This document shows positions 11,085 through 20,903 of a stretch of 64,000 bases of DNA, piece after piece. The translations under genes and the position numbers were made by a program. How positions within the stretch are numbered: the first letter of the stretch is position 1; each line of letters opens with the position of its first letter. The notes below the pieces were generated by a model. It saw only the letters and a list, made by a program, of their open reading frames with translations. It searched no databases and was not told where the DNA came from. The stretch is from IMG/VR virus record IMGVR_UViG_3300037189_021371, positions 1-64,000 of that record; one strand, 5' to 3'. Origin of the DNA: a virus.

Positions 11085-12431
11085 TTAGTTCTGGTGTACT
11101 AGATATCCACCTGCAATAAACCAGTTATATGGTTCACAGATGTACTGATATACGGTTGTAGGTTCGTAAATCTCGGTGATAGATGAGATCTCTTCTGTTA
11201 CATAAGTACCATCCGGCAGCACCTTGACCAAGTAGTCTCCAGGCTTCAGTAGTCCAGCATTTATAGTCTGGAACTGACCATCAACTAGGGCAAACATTGA
11301 CTGCTCATTTGAGTACTTAGCAGTTGTATCTTCATTGAAGTATACGATTTCTGCCTTAGTACTCTCGATAATGTCAACGATAGTAGTCTCTACTGGCTCT
11401 CCACCGCCGAGGGTTAGTGTAGGGCCAATAATAAAGTTTTCTTCAGATCGAGGCTCTGTTGAAAGCTCTTCTAGAGCTACTGATACCAAGGTATCTCCTA
11501 CCTTAAGATCCTTAGCCGCTACTGATCCCGAAGGAGTATCAACCAAAGTACTTTCCTCGATGCAGAAGCGAGGAGGGAAGAACGGGAAGAACGGGAAGAA
11601 CGGTGGGAAATAAGGGAAGAACGGTGGGAAGTAAGGGAAGAACGGTGGGAAATAAGGGAAATAAGGGAAGAACGGTGGGAAGTATGGGAAATAAGGAGGG
11701 AAATATGGGAAGTATGGGAAATAAGGAGGGAAGTACGGGAAGAATGGCGGGAAGTAAGGGAAGAACGGGAAGTAAGGGGGGAAGTAAGGAGGAGTTGTTA
11801 CAGACCCAGAATAACCAGACCAGTCTGAATTTCCATTGGCGTTTGTGGCATAAGCACGATACTGTTGGGCAGTATTAGCTTCCTGAGCTACAGCAAATTC
11901 TGCGGTACTAGTTCCTCGGTCACCAGACTTAGAGTCAGTACTTTCCCAGTGGAAGTTGGTAATTGCAGAACCACCAGTTGCAGAGATTGTAATTGTTAGG
12001 TAGTCATTTTGGTCATTACTGACCTGACGAACTGACGGAGTATTTGGGGCAGGAGGTACAGTACTTACAGAGACTGTTTGAGAAGTTGTTGGATTTGAGT
12101 TTCCAGCATTGTTCTTAGCTACTACCGTGAATGTATAGTCTGTACCAGAGGCAAGACCTTCAAATACGAATGGAGATCCAGAAGTTGGAAGTGTAGTTGT
12201 GTTTTTGGTTACAGTTGTAGGGGTAGTTGTAATATCGTAGCTTATAGCTGGAGCTGAGCCATTAGGTAGAGTCCATACTAGGTTTACTGCACCACCAGTG
12301 CCAGCATTTCCAGTAGCAGAAAACAGGTATGGTCGGTTAGTACCAACGTTAGTTGCAGTGGTGATAGTTACTGCAGCTGGCTGCAAAAAGTCATTCTGCT
12401 GTGCGGAGTGCTTACCGGTTCTTTTGCTCAT
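11085..12431 (-). CDS. FN3-like / Pro-aromatic repeat / C-terminal Hint domain protein
   Basis: 448 residues in four parts. Two fibronectin-III-like domains cover about residues 18-130 and 132-213. A low-complexity stretch of P-Y-F-P and P-F-F-P units covers about 214-288. A Hint (intein/hedgehog-type) domain covers 290-448. The Hint part starts at C290 ('CIEESTLVDTPSG'), has 'KDLKVGDTLV' and 'LKPGDYLVKV', and ends 'YLVHQN' at the stop codon, so nothing follows as a C-extein. The block-B His appears replaced by Gln ('NEQS'), so autocleavage may be altered. It stands between the fibre genes and the oxygenase array. Probably a virion or surface protein that self-processes or attaches through Cys290; the proline repeat is a candidate oxygenase substrate. 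Confidence 0.8.
   Translation of the reverse strand: MSKRTGKHSAQQNDFLQPAAVTITTATNVGTNRPYLFSATGNAGTGGAVNLVWTLPNGSAPAISYDITTTPTTVTKNTTTLPTSGSPFVFEGLASGTDYTFTVVAKNNAGNSNPTTSQTVSVSTVPPAPNTPSVRQVSNDQNDYLTITISATGGSAITNFHWESTDSKSGDRGTSTAEFAVAQEANTAQQYRAYATNANGNSDWSGYSGSVTTPPYFPPYFPFFPYFPPFFPYFPPYFPYFPYFPPYFPYFPPFFPYFPYFPPFFPYFPPFFPYFPPFFPFFPFFPPRFCIEESTLVDTPSGSVAAKDLKVGDTLVSVALEELSTEPRSEENFIIGPTLTLGGGEPVETTIVDIIESTKAEIVYFNEDTTAKYSNEQSMFALVDGQFQTINAGLLKPGDYLVKVLPDGTYVTEEISSITEIYEPTTVYQYICEPYNWFIAGGYLVHQN
11577..11792 (-). repeat. Short tandem DNA repeats coding for Pro-Tyr/Phe-Phe-Pro units
   Basis: Bases of the type GGGAARTANGG recur about every 9-15 nt and encode the aromatic-proline repeat of the FN3-Hint protein. 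Copy-number slippage here would change linker length in 3-codon or larger steps while keeping the frame. Confidence 0.8.
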
Positions 12432-12456
12432 AGTATGTCATTCTACCTTAAAATTT

Positions 12457-13317
12457 TTAGGCTGAGAGGTCGCCGTAAACCAGCCAAGTGTTAGTAGCTA
12501 CCTTAGTAATAGTAGCAGATGAGTATGTTGCCCTGAACTTTAGACCCGGCGTATACTGCAAAGTCACTCCCGATCCCTGGACAAACACGGCGCCTGTCCC
12601 TGAGCTCTGATAAAAGTCAATTGAAGTTCCGATAGGAAAAGTGATTGAGTTGGTTCCGTCTGCATCTATTGTAAGGTTTACAGCACCAGATAGAGGTACT
12701 AATGCATCTCTATAGGTTAGCGCTGAGCTTAGAGCAGATGTTGAGGTGTTAGACGAGAGTGTTGACTTAATTGTAGTCAAAGATGGAACACCAGCAGTCA
12801 CCTGGGTGGTCGAATCAGAGAATACTAATCCGGCTGAAGCAACACCAACACTGCCTGTAAATGATGCACCTGATAGAGATGCTTTGGTTGTGTCGGAGGC
12901 GTGAACGTGATCAGCACGGGCATACTTAAGAGATGTACCTACCGCGGCTGTTCCATTATTAGCAGGAGTTGATGAAGAAGCCTGACCAACAACAAAAGCT
13001 GTGGTAGCTAGCTGAGTGGTGTTTGTGTCAGCTGAAGCGGTTGGAGCCTTTGGAGTTCCAGTCAAGGTCTGCGAATCAATAGCAGCTTTTCCATCTAACT
13101 GAGTCTGAACTGCTGATGTGACTCCTGAAACATACCCTAGTTCTGTAGTAGTTACACTAGACGCAGCAATAGACCCGTTACTATCGGTTGCTAAGGCACG
13201 GCTAGCTGTAAATGTTGGAGCATTCGGGGTCCACGCTGTGCCGTTCCATGTATAAGATTTACCGCTATATGTATAAATCTGGCCATTAGTAGGGCTAGAA
13301 GGGAAAGTAAGTGCCAT
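12457..13317 (-). CDS. Phage tail fibre / virion protein
   Basis: 286 residues. It starts with 'FPSSPTNGQIYTYSGKSY', the common phage fibre motif for a short strand-turn repeat, and then has '[20 protein letters not shown]', the same module repeated in the 1240-residue fibre at 16707-20429. The C-terminal third is Thr/Ser-rich beta. The start is 2 nt after the upstream stop. It is probably a shorter fibre or fibre accessory. Confidence 0.75.
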   Translation of the reverse strand: MALTFPSSPTNGQIYTYSGKSYTWNGTAWTPNAPTFTASRALATDSNGSIAASSVTTTELGYVSGVTSAVQTQLDGKAAIDSQTLTGTPKAPTASADTNTTQLATTAFVVGQASSSTPANNGTAAVGTSLKYARADHVHASDTTKASLSGASFTGSVGVASAGLVFSDSTTQVTAGVPSLTTIKSTLSSNTSTSALSSALTYRDALVPLSGAVNLTIDADGTNSITFPIGTSIDFYQSSGTGAVFVQGSGVTLQYTPGLKFRATYSSATITKVATNTWLVYGDLSA

Positions 13318-13319
13318 TT

Positions 13320-16300
13320 TTATGCCTGCGCTTCAGTCCAAGAGATGCGTCCAAGTACATCTGCAGATGTTGTACCAACATTTGTAACTACAAATGTAAG
13401 TGTATCAGGTCCATCTGGGTAGATTCCGGTGTTTGCTACTGTGGAGCCACCACCTAGGATAGAGTTACCTAGGTCTCGTAGAGATCCTAGATCAATCGAA
13501 CCAGTTGTAGATACAAAGAATCCACCGGTAACTTCTCCACCATAAACTGTTGTCACACCGGTACCATGGTCAGCAATCTGAGCTAGAGACGAGTTAACAA
13601 CGCCTGGGATATTGCCCACAGCGTTTGTCCATGCGGTTGCCGATGAAGGTACACCATTTAGATATGCACGAATCAAAAGGTTTGCACCTGTCGTCTTAGT
13701 AGTGATATCCAAGGCGCTCATCTTTAGCTGCATGCGGTTAATCAAGTCGCGAGCTCCAAAAGCAGCTCCAATACCGTTATCCACAGACGGAGCTACTCGG
13801 ATTGACATAAGAGCCTTGCTAGCACCAGAAGCAATAGTTGCAAAGTTAGTCTGACCGTATGTGAAGATAAGAGACTTGTCGTCATCGAATCGACCATCCA
13901 TAATAACCGAGGTACCCCAGTGAGATACCGATGGTGAGAATGTAGGCGCTGCTAGCTCAACTGAAATTGGAGATGCTGCTGAGTATGTATAAGCAGTACC
14001 AGAAGTTGCACCTAGCGGAGCAAAAATCAAAGTCGGGTTATTAGCCGTTAGAGCAGAGTTGAGTGTAACAGTTGTTCCGCTAATTCCAGTAACAAAAGTA
14101 CCGTCTGGCACTGGGTTAGGGCTAGTGCTAGATACTACTCGTTGACCGATCTGGATACCTGTTGCACTGGATACGGTACCTGAGTTAGAGCCTGCTGTCC
14201 AGGTAGTAGTTACTCCAGCTGCGCCAGCCTGAGAACGAGTCAAACCAGTGAAAGTAGTTGCAGTTTTACCAGTGTAGTTTACATATTCATATGTCAACGA
14301 TGCTTGGTTAGTTGCTGTACTTGGACGGATAAGAAGAGTTCCAGTAGTAGGGAAAGATGAGGTATCTGAAACAGTAAGTGTTGTATCAGATGCACCAATA
14401 TTTGCAGTCACCTTAGTAGTCGGTGGTAGAGTCTGCGACTCGTAGCGACCTGGAAGGTTTCCTGAACGCATGTATGCTTCATTGTTGACGTTATTGTTTT
14501 GCATCTTGTGTGCATAAATAACGTCACCATTTGTGGCACGTACACCCCAGCGGATAAAACCAGCACCATACCAAGAGTAGTCCACATAGAACATCTGCAT
14601 CTTGGTTAGATCGATGGTGTACCCAGAAGGGCCGGTTCCATCTAGTTTATCTAGATTAAACTGCGACTGAGGGATACGAGTCTCGATTGTTTTAGACACA
14701 GTTACGTGTGAAGTAGAAGCTCCACGGTATGAAGGAGAGATAGTGAAGTTTGGTGTAGATGATATGTCATCAATTGCCAATACTCGGTAAGACTGCCCGC
14801 GAATAACTACATAGTCGCCAGGGTTTAGCTGGCTAGAGAATGCAGTAGGGAATGCGGATGTAGTTCTAGAGACAACATTTGATCCATTGGTAACGTCTAC
14901 TCGGCCAGAAAGCTGCTGAGTAGAAGAACGCTTAACTGCATATAGGTTCTGACCATCAAATTCCCAGAAAAGTCCATTCTGGCTGTCAAAAATTCCTAGA
15001 CGGTTAGCTGCTCCGTACCAAGTATTTACGTTTACGTTTACAATTCCAGTTGCTGGGCTAGCAGGGCTTCCGGTAATTGCATATGTGAAGGAGTTATAAC
15101 CGGTAATACTGCTAACAGTAAATGAACCGTTATATGCTGACTCATTTGCTCCAGAAATAACGATAGTTGTTCCAGGCTGAATATTGTGCTGCTCCTTAGT
15201 GGTTACAGTTGCAACTCCACCGCTAGAGGTAATGCTGTCAATATTTCCATATGGCTTAAAGATAGTTCCAGAAGACATCTGGATACCCTTACCAGACTGG
15301 TAACGGAAGTAACGACGAGTCTGGCGAATTGCAGTTTCATAGTTGGAAGAACCGTTAGCAGAGAAAAGAACTCCACCATCAAATGGACGGTGTAGGAACT
15401 GAGCTTGTGGACGAACATATATAGCTGCAGATGATGCAGTCAAGCTAGAAGGGGTTCCTTCTGTAGGATCTGCATAATATACAAAAGTAGTAGGAGAGGC
15501 AACTGTAGCTACCTGATACGAACCATTTGGTGGGTTAGTTCCGGTAATACCGGTAACACCTATTTCATTGCCTACTGATAATCCGTGAGGTACAGTTGTT
15601 GTTACTGTGACTTTTAGATCAGTACCTGAAACTGTTACTGTAGGTGCTCCACCAATCTGAGCATTTGTATAAATAGTTGCTACAGCAATAGATGTCTTGT
15701 TTGGGTCAAAAATTGAAGTAACACCCAGGGTATTCTGAGCACGACCTAAGTAGGTAAAAGTACCAGTTCCACCACCGGTCTCAATCAAGAAGTTACCATT
15801 TGCAATATTTAGGTATGTATCCTGTACCGTGATTGCCGAGCCAACTGCTGGAGCAACACCAGCAAGTGCAGATGCACCTGACCATGATGGAGTTCCCGTA
15901 GTTGAGTTGGCTACAACAAATGTGGTTGCAGTAGGGGTTGATGTAATTAAAAATGTTCCGTTATAGCCAGATACAGAGGAACCGGCAATTGTTACGTATT
16001 GACCAGGGAAGAATCCGTGGCTAGCAGCAGTAGTGTACGTGGCAAAACCAGTAACAGGAGTGGCAGAGGCTACAGAGTTTGGTGTAGACGAAGTGGTTGA
16101 GAGAGAAACAGTAACTACACGAGCATTTGAAGACATAGTCATCGAAGAAATATTACTCAATGTGGTGGCCGATGGTGCTGCAAATGGACGGTTATTTGTT
16201 GCAGCTAGGTTTTCCCACTTTGAAATCTGAGTACCATACTCGAAGTCAGTATCAATAAGAGCCTGTGGGCTTGAGGTACGTAGCTTATTTACAGGGTCGT

Positions 16301-16358
16301 TTAAAACCTCTGTAGGAGTAAAGACTGAATTAGGATTTGGATAGATATTAGATGACAT
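13320..16358 (-). CDS. Large Ser/Thr-rich virion fibre or baseplate protein
   Basis: 1012 residues, rich in Ser, Thr, Gly and Ala, with several 30-45 residue beta modules of the form 'HGF.PGQ.V.I.G....YNGT..I', seen near residues 112-150, 255-290 and 385-420. These look like repeated Ig-like or jelly-roll strands. No catalytic motif recognised. Its ATG overlaps the upstream stop (TAATG). Probably a long structural protein of the tail tip. Confidence 0.7.
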   Translation of the reverse strand: MSSNIYPNPNSVFTPTEVLNDPVNKLRTSSPQALIDTDFEYGTQISKWENLAATNNRPFAAPSATTLSNISSMTMSSNARVVTVSLSTTSSTPNSVASATPVTGFATYTTAASHGFFPGQYVTIAGSSVSGYNGTFLITSTPTATTFVVANSTTGTPSWSGASALAGVAPAVGSAITVQDTYLNIANGNFLIETGGGTGTFTYLGRAQNTLGVTSIFDPNKTSIAVATIYTNAQIGGAPTVTVSGTDLKVTVTTTVPHGLSVGNEIGVTGITGTNPPNGSYQVATVASPTTFVYYADPTEGTPSSLTASSAAIYVRPQAQFLHRPFDGGVLFSANGSSNYETAIRQTRRYFRYQSGKGIQMSSGTIFKPYGNIDSITSSGGVATVTTKEQHNIQPGTTIVISGANESAYNGSFTVSSITGYNSFTYAITGSPASPATGIVNVNVNTWYGAANRLGIFDSQNGLFWEFDGQNLYAVKRSSTQQLSGRVDVTNGSNVVSRTTSAFPTAFSSQLNPGDYVVIRGQSYRVLAIDDISSTPNFTISPSYRGASTSHVTVSKTIETRIPQSQFNLDKLDGTGPSGYTIDLTKMQMFYVDYSWYGAGFIRWGVRATNGDVIYAHKMQNNNVNNEAYMRSGNLPGRYESQTLPPTTKVTANIGASDTTLTVSDTSSFPTTGTLLIRPSTATNQASLTYEYVNYTGKTATTFTGLTRSQAGAAGVTTTWTAGSNSGTVSSATGIQIGQRVVSSTSPNPVPDGTFVTGISGTTVTLNSALTANNPTLIFAPLGATSGTAYTYSAASPISVELAAPTFSPSVSHWGTSVIMDGRFDDDKSLIFTYGQTNFATIASGASKALMSIRVAPSVDNGIGAAFGARDLINRMQLKMSALDITTKTTGANLLIRAYLNGVPSSATAWTNAVGNIPGVVNSSLAQIADHGTGVTTVYGGEVTGGFFVSTTGSIDLGSLRDLGNSILGGGSTVANTGIYPDGPDTLTFVVTNVGTTSADVLGRISWTEAQA

Positions 16359-16672
16359 TAGGATAGCTCCACTCCACTGATGTGTACTTTGATAGTAGTT
16401 GCAGAGGCAAATCCTCTAATCTTCTTTGGAGTAGCATTGGCATCCAAAACCTGCTTTAGGTCCATAGAAACGGTAGCATTTCCAGCAATTGGGCTAGTTG
16501 CAAAGAGCTCAACACCATCTAGCAGAATAGTAAAAGTACCTGCAGAACTAGTTGTATTAGTAATTACAATGTTAGTTACGATGGTCGTGGTTCCGGTAGT
16601 TGGGACTGTGTATAGGTCTCCAACTGATGTTGCAAATGAAGCTCTTGCTAGAGCCTTTGTTAACGTAGCCAT
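16358..16672 (-). CDS. Small beta-rich virion protein
   Basis: 104 residues with alternating hydrophobic/Thr strands and no charged clusters. The pattern 'VTNIVITNTTSSAGTFTILLDG' continues into 'VELFATSPIAGNATV' and resembles small phage proteins found beside fibre genes. GGAAGTAG precedes the ATG. Coupled to the large downstream gene by TAATG. Function not recognised beyond a structural role. Confidence 0.65.
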   Translation of the reverse strand: MATLTKALARASFATSVGDLYTVPTTGTTTIVTNIVITNTTSSAGTFTILLDGVELFATSPIAGNATVSMDLKQVLDANATPKKIRGFASATTIKVHISGVELS

Positions 16673-16706
16673 TAGTTACTACTTCCTTATTAATATGGTG
16701 GGTTTA

Positions 16707-19700
16707 TTAGTAGGCACCCATGATAACCATTATATCAACGCTCTGTGTGACCCATTGAGTATCGTTATCAGTGCCTGATTTTTTAACTAAGACTTGACCG
16801 GTAGTTCCGCCTGCTGGAACTCCAGAACCATTAGGGTTTGTAACTCCATTAGATAGAACCCATGTGGTGCCGTAGTAGACATATAGGTTTCCATCATTTG
16901 TATTAAACCAAACATCTCCTGCAGTAGGTGATGATGGTGCAGAAGAGGCTGAAGTTACAGCTGCTCCCTTAGATGCAGCAGTAATGCGACCCTTAGAGTC
17001 AACTGTGATGTTTGCACTTGTGTATGAACCAGCGGTGACTGTTGTAGTTGCTAAGGTCGGGTTTGGGTATGTTCCAGTAAGGTCTCCACCAGCAGAACCG
17101 GTAGGTGTACGAGAATCAGATAGACGAGAGTCTGTTGTAATAACTGCAGTTCCAGTAATATCTGATGGTGAAATGGCCGCAGATGAGCTCAGAACACCAC
17201 TTGAATTAGTCTTAACATATCCAGCTGTAGATAGCGGGGTAGTCACAGTTCCGGTAAAGGTAGGAGAAGAGCTTGGTGCTTTAGCATCTAGCTGAGTTTG
17301 GATCGAACTAGTAACGCCATCTACATACCCAATCTCCGTGGCACTTACGCTACCTATAGATGTTGTACTTGGCAGTACCACTGTTCCCGTGAAGGTTGGA
17401 GCATCAAGTGGAGCAAGTACAGTGTTATCTGCAGCAATTGTTCCACCAGTTTTAGTTAGACCATACCCGGTAACAATTGCTTGAGCAGCATTGAACTGCA
17501 CATATGTAACATTGTCAGTTCCAATTGCAACTGAGCCAGAGTTAGATAAGATAAATCCAGTGTTTGCATAGGTGCTACCACCTGTAACGAAGCAGAAATC
17601 TCCACCGGCAAGTTCACCAGATGGGTTATTGTCAGCATCTGCAGCACGAGTTATCTGCCAAGGAGCTGATCCACTACCTACAGCAGTAATGGTATAAATA
17701 CCATTTTGTTTTGCATCGGTCTGTGCACGGAGTAAGATACGTGAACCAACTACTACTGATGCACCATCAATAGTTCCAATTGATCCATTAGATGCTTTTG
17801 TTAGAGTTGCACCATACCCATTTGTACCGTTGTCATATGTTCCAGCAAGATTTCCGGCTGTAGCTGCAACTACTGGAGCGTGGAAGTTAATGCCCGAGGC
17901 AACTCCATCCACATATAGCTTTGTAGCTGCATGTAGATCAGAAGTTGGAGCACCTGAAAGCGTCAAGGCTCCTGTCATGGTGCCGCCGCTTAGGGAAAGT
18001 TTTGCATCTAGAGCAGTCTGCTGAGCAGTTGATACTGGCTTATTGGCATCAGAAGTATTGGTAACGTTGCCCAAACCAACCATAGACTTAGTAATGCCAG
18101 AAACCGTACCTGTAAACGTAGGGCTATCAATCGGAGCATAAGTAGAAGCTGCAGTAGATGAAGCTAGCTTTGAATCAAGCTGAGTCTGGATAGCCGAAGT
18201 TACACCATCCACATAACCAATCTCGATGGCTGAGACACTTCCAATAGAAGTAGTTGATGGCAGGACAACGGTTCCAGTAAAGGTAGGTGCTGCTAATGGT
18301 GCATAAGTAGAAGCTGCAGTAGATGAAGCTAGCTTTGAATCAAGCTGAGTCTGGATCGAACTAGTAACGCCATCTAGGTATCCGATTTCGGTATCAGATA
18401 CGCCAGTTACCTTATCTTGTTTAAGATCTAGAGCAGTCTGAGTAGCAGTGCTTACTGGTTTATTTACATCCGAGGTATTATTTACATTGCCTAGGCCAAC
18501 CATCGACTTTGTGATACCGGATACTGTTCCAGTAAATGTAGGATCTGCAGTAGGAGCCTTGGCATCCAACTGGGTCTGAATTGAAGAGGTAACTCCATCT
18601 ACGTATCCTATTTCAGTTGCAGATACGTTACCAATTGAAGTAGTACTTGGAAGAACTACAGTTCCAGTAAATGTTGGACCAGATAGCGGTGCTTTTGAAT
18701 CCAACTGGGTCTGAACTGCAGATGTAACACCATCTAGATAGTTGAGCTCGGTGGCGGATACGTTACCAATAGAGGTAGTTTGAGGAAGGCTGATGGTTCC
18801 TGTGAAGGTAGCTCCACCAGAAAGGTTAGCCTTAAGATCTAAAGCGGTTTGAGCTGCAATAGATACTGGCTTATTTGCATCTGAAGTATTATTGACGTTT
18901 CCTAGGCCAACCATTGCCTTGGTTATACCTGAGACAGTGCCAGTAAATGTAGGACTATCTATAGGAGCTTTGCTGCTAATTTGAGTTTGAATAGCCCCTG
19001 TAACACCAGAAAGATAGTTTAGCTCTACGGTAGTAGCAACTATTCCATCTAGTGTATTTAATTCAGATGTACTTGCAGTGATGCCATTTAAAGTATTTAG
19101 CTCTGCTGTGGTTGCTAGGATTCCATCTAGAATATTTAGCTCGGTAGTGCTAGCAGTAATGCCATCTAGAGTATTTAACTCGGCTGTGCTAGCTGTAAGG
19201 CCATGTAGAGTGTTTAACTCTGTAGTAGTTGCAGTGATGCCGTCTAGAGTATTTAATTCAGATGTGCTTGCAGTGATGCCGTCTAGAGTATTGAGCTCAG
19301 CCGTACTAGCTGTAATACCATCTAGGGTGTTAATTTCTGCTGCAGAAGCAGTAATTTCGCTAAGAGTAGTGAACTGATTCGGCCCTACAGTGTGAACTCC
19401 ACCATATGTGGCAATTGTTGTATCCACTGGAAGAGATACGCTACCGGTAAATGTTGGGTTATTTTTCAGAGCAATTGCATTGGTATCCGCAATGCCGTGC
19501 ACATTGGTAGTTTTGTTTGAGTGAGTGTTGATATTAGTGATCAACTGGGTTTCATAGACTAAGTTACGAGTATCTGAGATACCGTGAACATTTGTAGTAA
19601 GACCCTCGTGGGTGGCCATAATGCTATCAGCGTGGTCAATAGCATCAGTCTTAGCAGTACCGATGCTAGTAGCAACTGTAGTAGAGAAGTTGGCATCATC

Positions 19701-20429
19701 GTTGATGGCCGCAGCTAGCTCATTTAGGGTATTGAGTAGTCCAGGGGCAGCATCTACTAAGTTAGATACAGCTGTATCGGTATACCCATTTGCAGAGGTT
19801 ACTGCTCCGCTTGCAGCAGTAGAGATAGCACTAGCAGTCGCATCCAATGCACGCTGGTTGGTGAAGTATTTGTGGTTAGTACCTTCAGCTAAGTCATCTG
19901 TAGTTGAGTCAGCAACACCATTCTCGGCGGCAAAACTAATCTTGTTGTGTACATCATCGTAAGTAATAGTGATGTTTGCATGGGTTCCAGCGGCTATTGC
20001 TGCAGCGACAGCATCTTGAGCACGCTCGTCTGTAAAGTATTTGTTAGTACCTTCTTCAATGTCTGAAGTGGTAAGTGCATTGATAGAAGTATCGGTATAG
20101 GTGTTAGCTGTTGTAATAGCACCTGAAATGTTTGTTGCAATGCTACTAAAGAATGCTGGATCATCATTGATTGCTGCAGCTAGCTCATTTAGAGTATCTA
20201 GAGCACCTGGTGCCATATCAATGACATTGGAAACAGCTGTTGTAATAGCAGTTGCCACCTCAGTGGGAGTCATTCCTGCATAAGCTAGGTCTACCCATGC
20301 TGTTGTGCCGGTACCTACCTTTAGTTTACCGGTATCCGTCTCTAGAGCTAGTTCTCCGACTGAAAGAGTAGGATTGGTCGAGGTCCAGTTAGCGGCTGTA
20401 CCGCGTCTAATCTGAATCTTAATTGCCAT
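16707..20429 (-). CDS. Long repeat-rich tail fibre protein
   Basis: 1240 residues. The N-terminus '[15 protein letters not shown]' followed by '[21 protein letters not shown]' is a hallmark of phage fibre heads. Near residues 355-472 are nine 13-residue repeats of the form '[13 protein letters not shown]'. Further on, modules of about 45-50 residues repeat '[16 protein letters not shown]', '[19 protein letters not shown]' and '[12 protein letters not shown]'. The C-terminus has '[18 protein letters not shown]'. It should form a long trimeric beta-helical or coiled shaft. The start overlaps the preceding stop (TAATG). Confidence 0.85.
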   Translation of the reverse strand: MAIKIQIRRGTAANWTSTNPTLSVGELALETDTGKLKVGTGTTAWVDLAYAGMTPTEVATAITTAVSNVIDMAPGALDTLNELAAAINDDPAFFSSIATNISGAITTANTYTDTSINALTTSDIEEGTNKYFTDERAQDAVAAAIAAGTHANITITYDDVHNKISFAAENGVADSTTDDLAEGTNHKYFTNQRALDATASAISTAASGAVTSANGYTDTAVSNLVDAAPGLLNTLNELAAAINDDANFSTTVATSIGTAKTDAIDHADSIMATHEGLTTNVHGISDTRNLVYETQLITNINTHSNKTTNVHGIADTNAIALKNNPTFTGSVSLPVDTTIATYGGVHTVGPNQFTTLSEITASAAEINTLDGITASTAELNTLDGITASTSELNTLDGITATTTELNTLHGLTASTAELNTLDGITASTTELNILDGILATTAELNTLNGITASTSELNTLDGIVATTVELNYLSGVTGAIQTQISSKAPIDSPTFTGTVSGITKAMVGLGNVNNTSDANKPVSIAAQTALDLKANLSGGATFTGTISLPQTTSIGNVSATELNYLDGVTSAVQTQLDSKAPLSGPTFTGTVVLPSTTSIGNVSATEIGYVDGVTSSIQTQLDAKAPTADPTFTGTVSGITKSMVGLGNVNNTSDVNKPVSTATQTALDLKQDKVTGVSDTEIGYLDGVTSSIQTQLDSKLASSTAASTYAPLAAPTFTGTVVLPSTTSIGSVSAIEIGYVDGVTSAIQTQLDSKLASSTAASTYAPIDSPTFTGTVSGITKSMVGLGNVTNTSDANKPVSTAQQTALDAKLSLSGGTMTGALTLSGAPTSDLHAATKLYVDGVASGINFHAPVVAATAGNLAGTYDNGTNGYGATLTKASNGSIGTIDGASVVVGSRILLRAQTDAKQNGIYTITAVGSGSAPWQITRAADADNNPSGELAGGDFCFVTGGSTYANTGFILSNSGSVAIGTDNVTYVQFNAAQAIVTGYGLTKTGGTIAADNTVLAPLDAPTFTGTVVLPSTTSIGSVSATEIGYVDGVTSSIQTQLDAKAPSSSPTFTGTVTTPLSTAGYVKTNSSGVLSSSAAISPSDITGTAVITTDSRLSDSRTPTGSAGGDLTGTYPNPTLATTTVTAGSYTSANITVDSKGRITAASKGAAVTSASSAPSSPTAGDVWFNTNDGNLYVYYGTTWVLSNGVTNPNGSGVPAGGTTGQVLVKKSGTDNDTQWVTQSVDIMVIMGAY
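19014..19365 (-). repeat. Nine tandem 39-nt coding repeats in the long fibre
   Basis: The 39-nt unit encodes 13 residues (consensus ITASTxELNTLDG). Copies differ mainly at synonymous sites and at the residue before Glu, which suggests old duplication followed by purifying selection. Confidence 0.85.
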
Positions 20430-20878
20430 TAGAAGCTACTTTCGTTTCCACCATCATAGGTAATTAGGTAAGAAGTGGTCGGGGTTCCACCATCAATTGT
20501 ACCAGTTGGCTGAGCGTTGTATAATCCGCTATCACCATTTAATAGTCCGGTCTCTATTAATACATTTGTCATTACTTGGCTCATCCAGGCTGTGCTTACA
20601 GGGCCATATAGAATATCGGCTAGAGAAGTATTTTGCCATGTAGAGTCTGCGCTGTTATATAGGAGAATGTCTCCCTCTATAGGCGCTGTTATAGAGACAT
20701 CATATAAAGATGATAGGTACCCACCGCTACCGCCACCTTGAGCCGCAATCCATCTCGTAGATGTATGTACATATACTGTTTGCTCGTCTGTTTTGTAAAA
20801 TAAATCACCAGATGAACCTACCGATGGAAGAGTGGTCCCATGCGGTAGGTTTATCGGTGTTAAAAACTTTCTAGACAA
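20429..20878 (-). CDS. Short fibre / fibre-head protein (TTG start)
   Basis: 149 residues. The start is TTG at 20878 with AAGGAT upstream. That start is supported because the N-terminus '[14 protein letters not shown]' aligns with 'MSRQFLTGLNLNKN' of the next upstream fibre gene. It contains '[20 protein letters not shown]', a fibre motif, a Gly/Ser hinge, and '[15 protein letters not shown]'. Stop and next start overlap (TAATG). Confidence 0.75.
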   Translation of the reverse strand: MSRKFLTPINLPHGTTLPSVGSSGDLFYKTDEQTVYVHTSTRWIAAQGGGSGGYLSSLYDVSITAPIEGDILLYNSADSTWQNTSLADILYGPVSTAWMSQVMTNVLIETGLLNGDSGLYNAQPTGTIDGGTPTTSYLITYDGGNESSF

Positions 20879-20903
20879 GTTTTATCCTTAGTATATTGTG
20901 AAA

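Noticed and set aside
11577-11792. Minisatellite or CRISPR-like array
   Set aside because: In-frame coding repeats of the FN3-Hint protein, without spacers.
15203-15418. Short minus-strand ORF inside the 1012-residue virion gene
   Set aside because: Alternate-frame shadow of a continuous large gene on the same strand.
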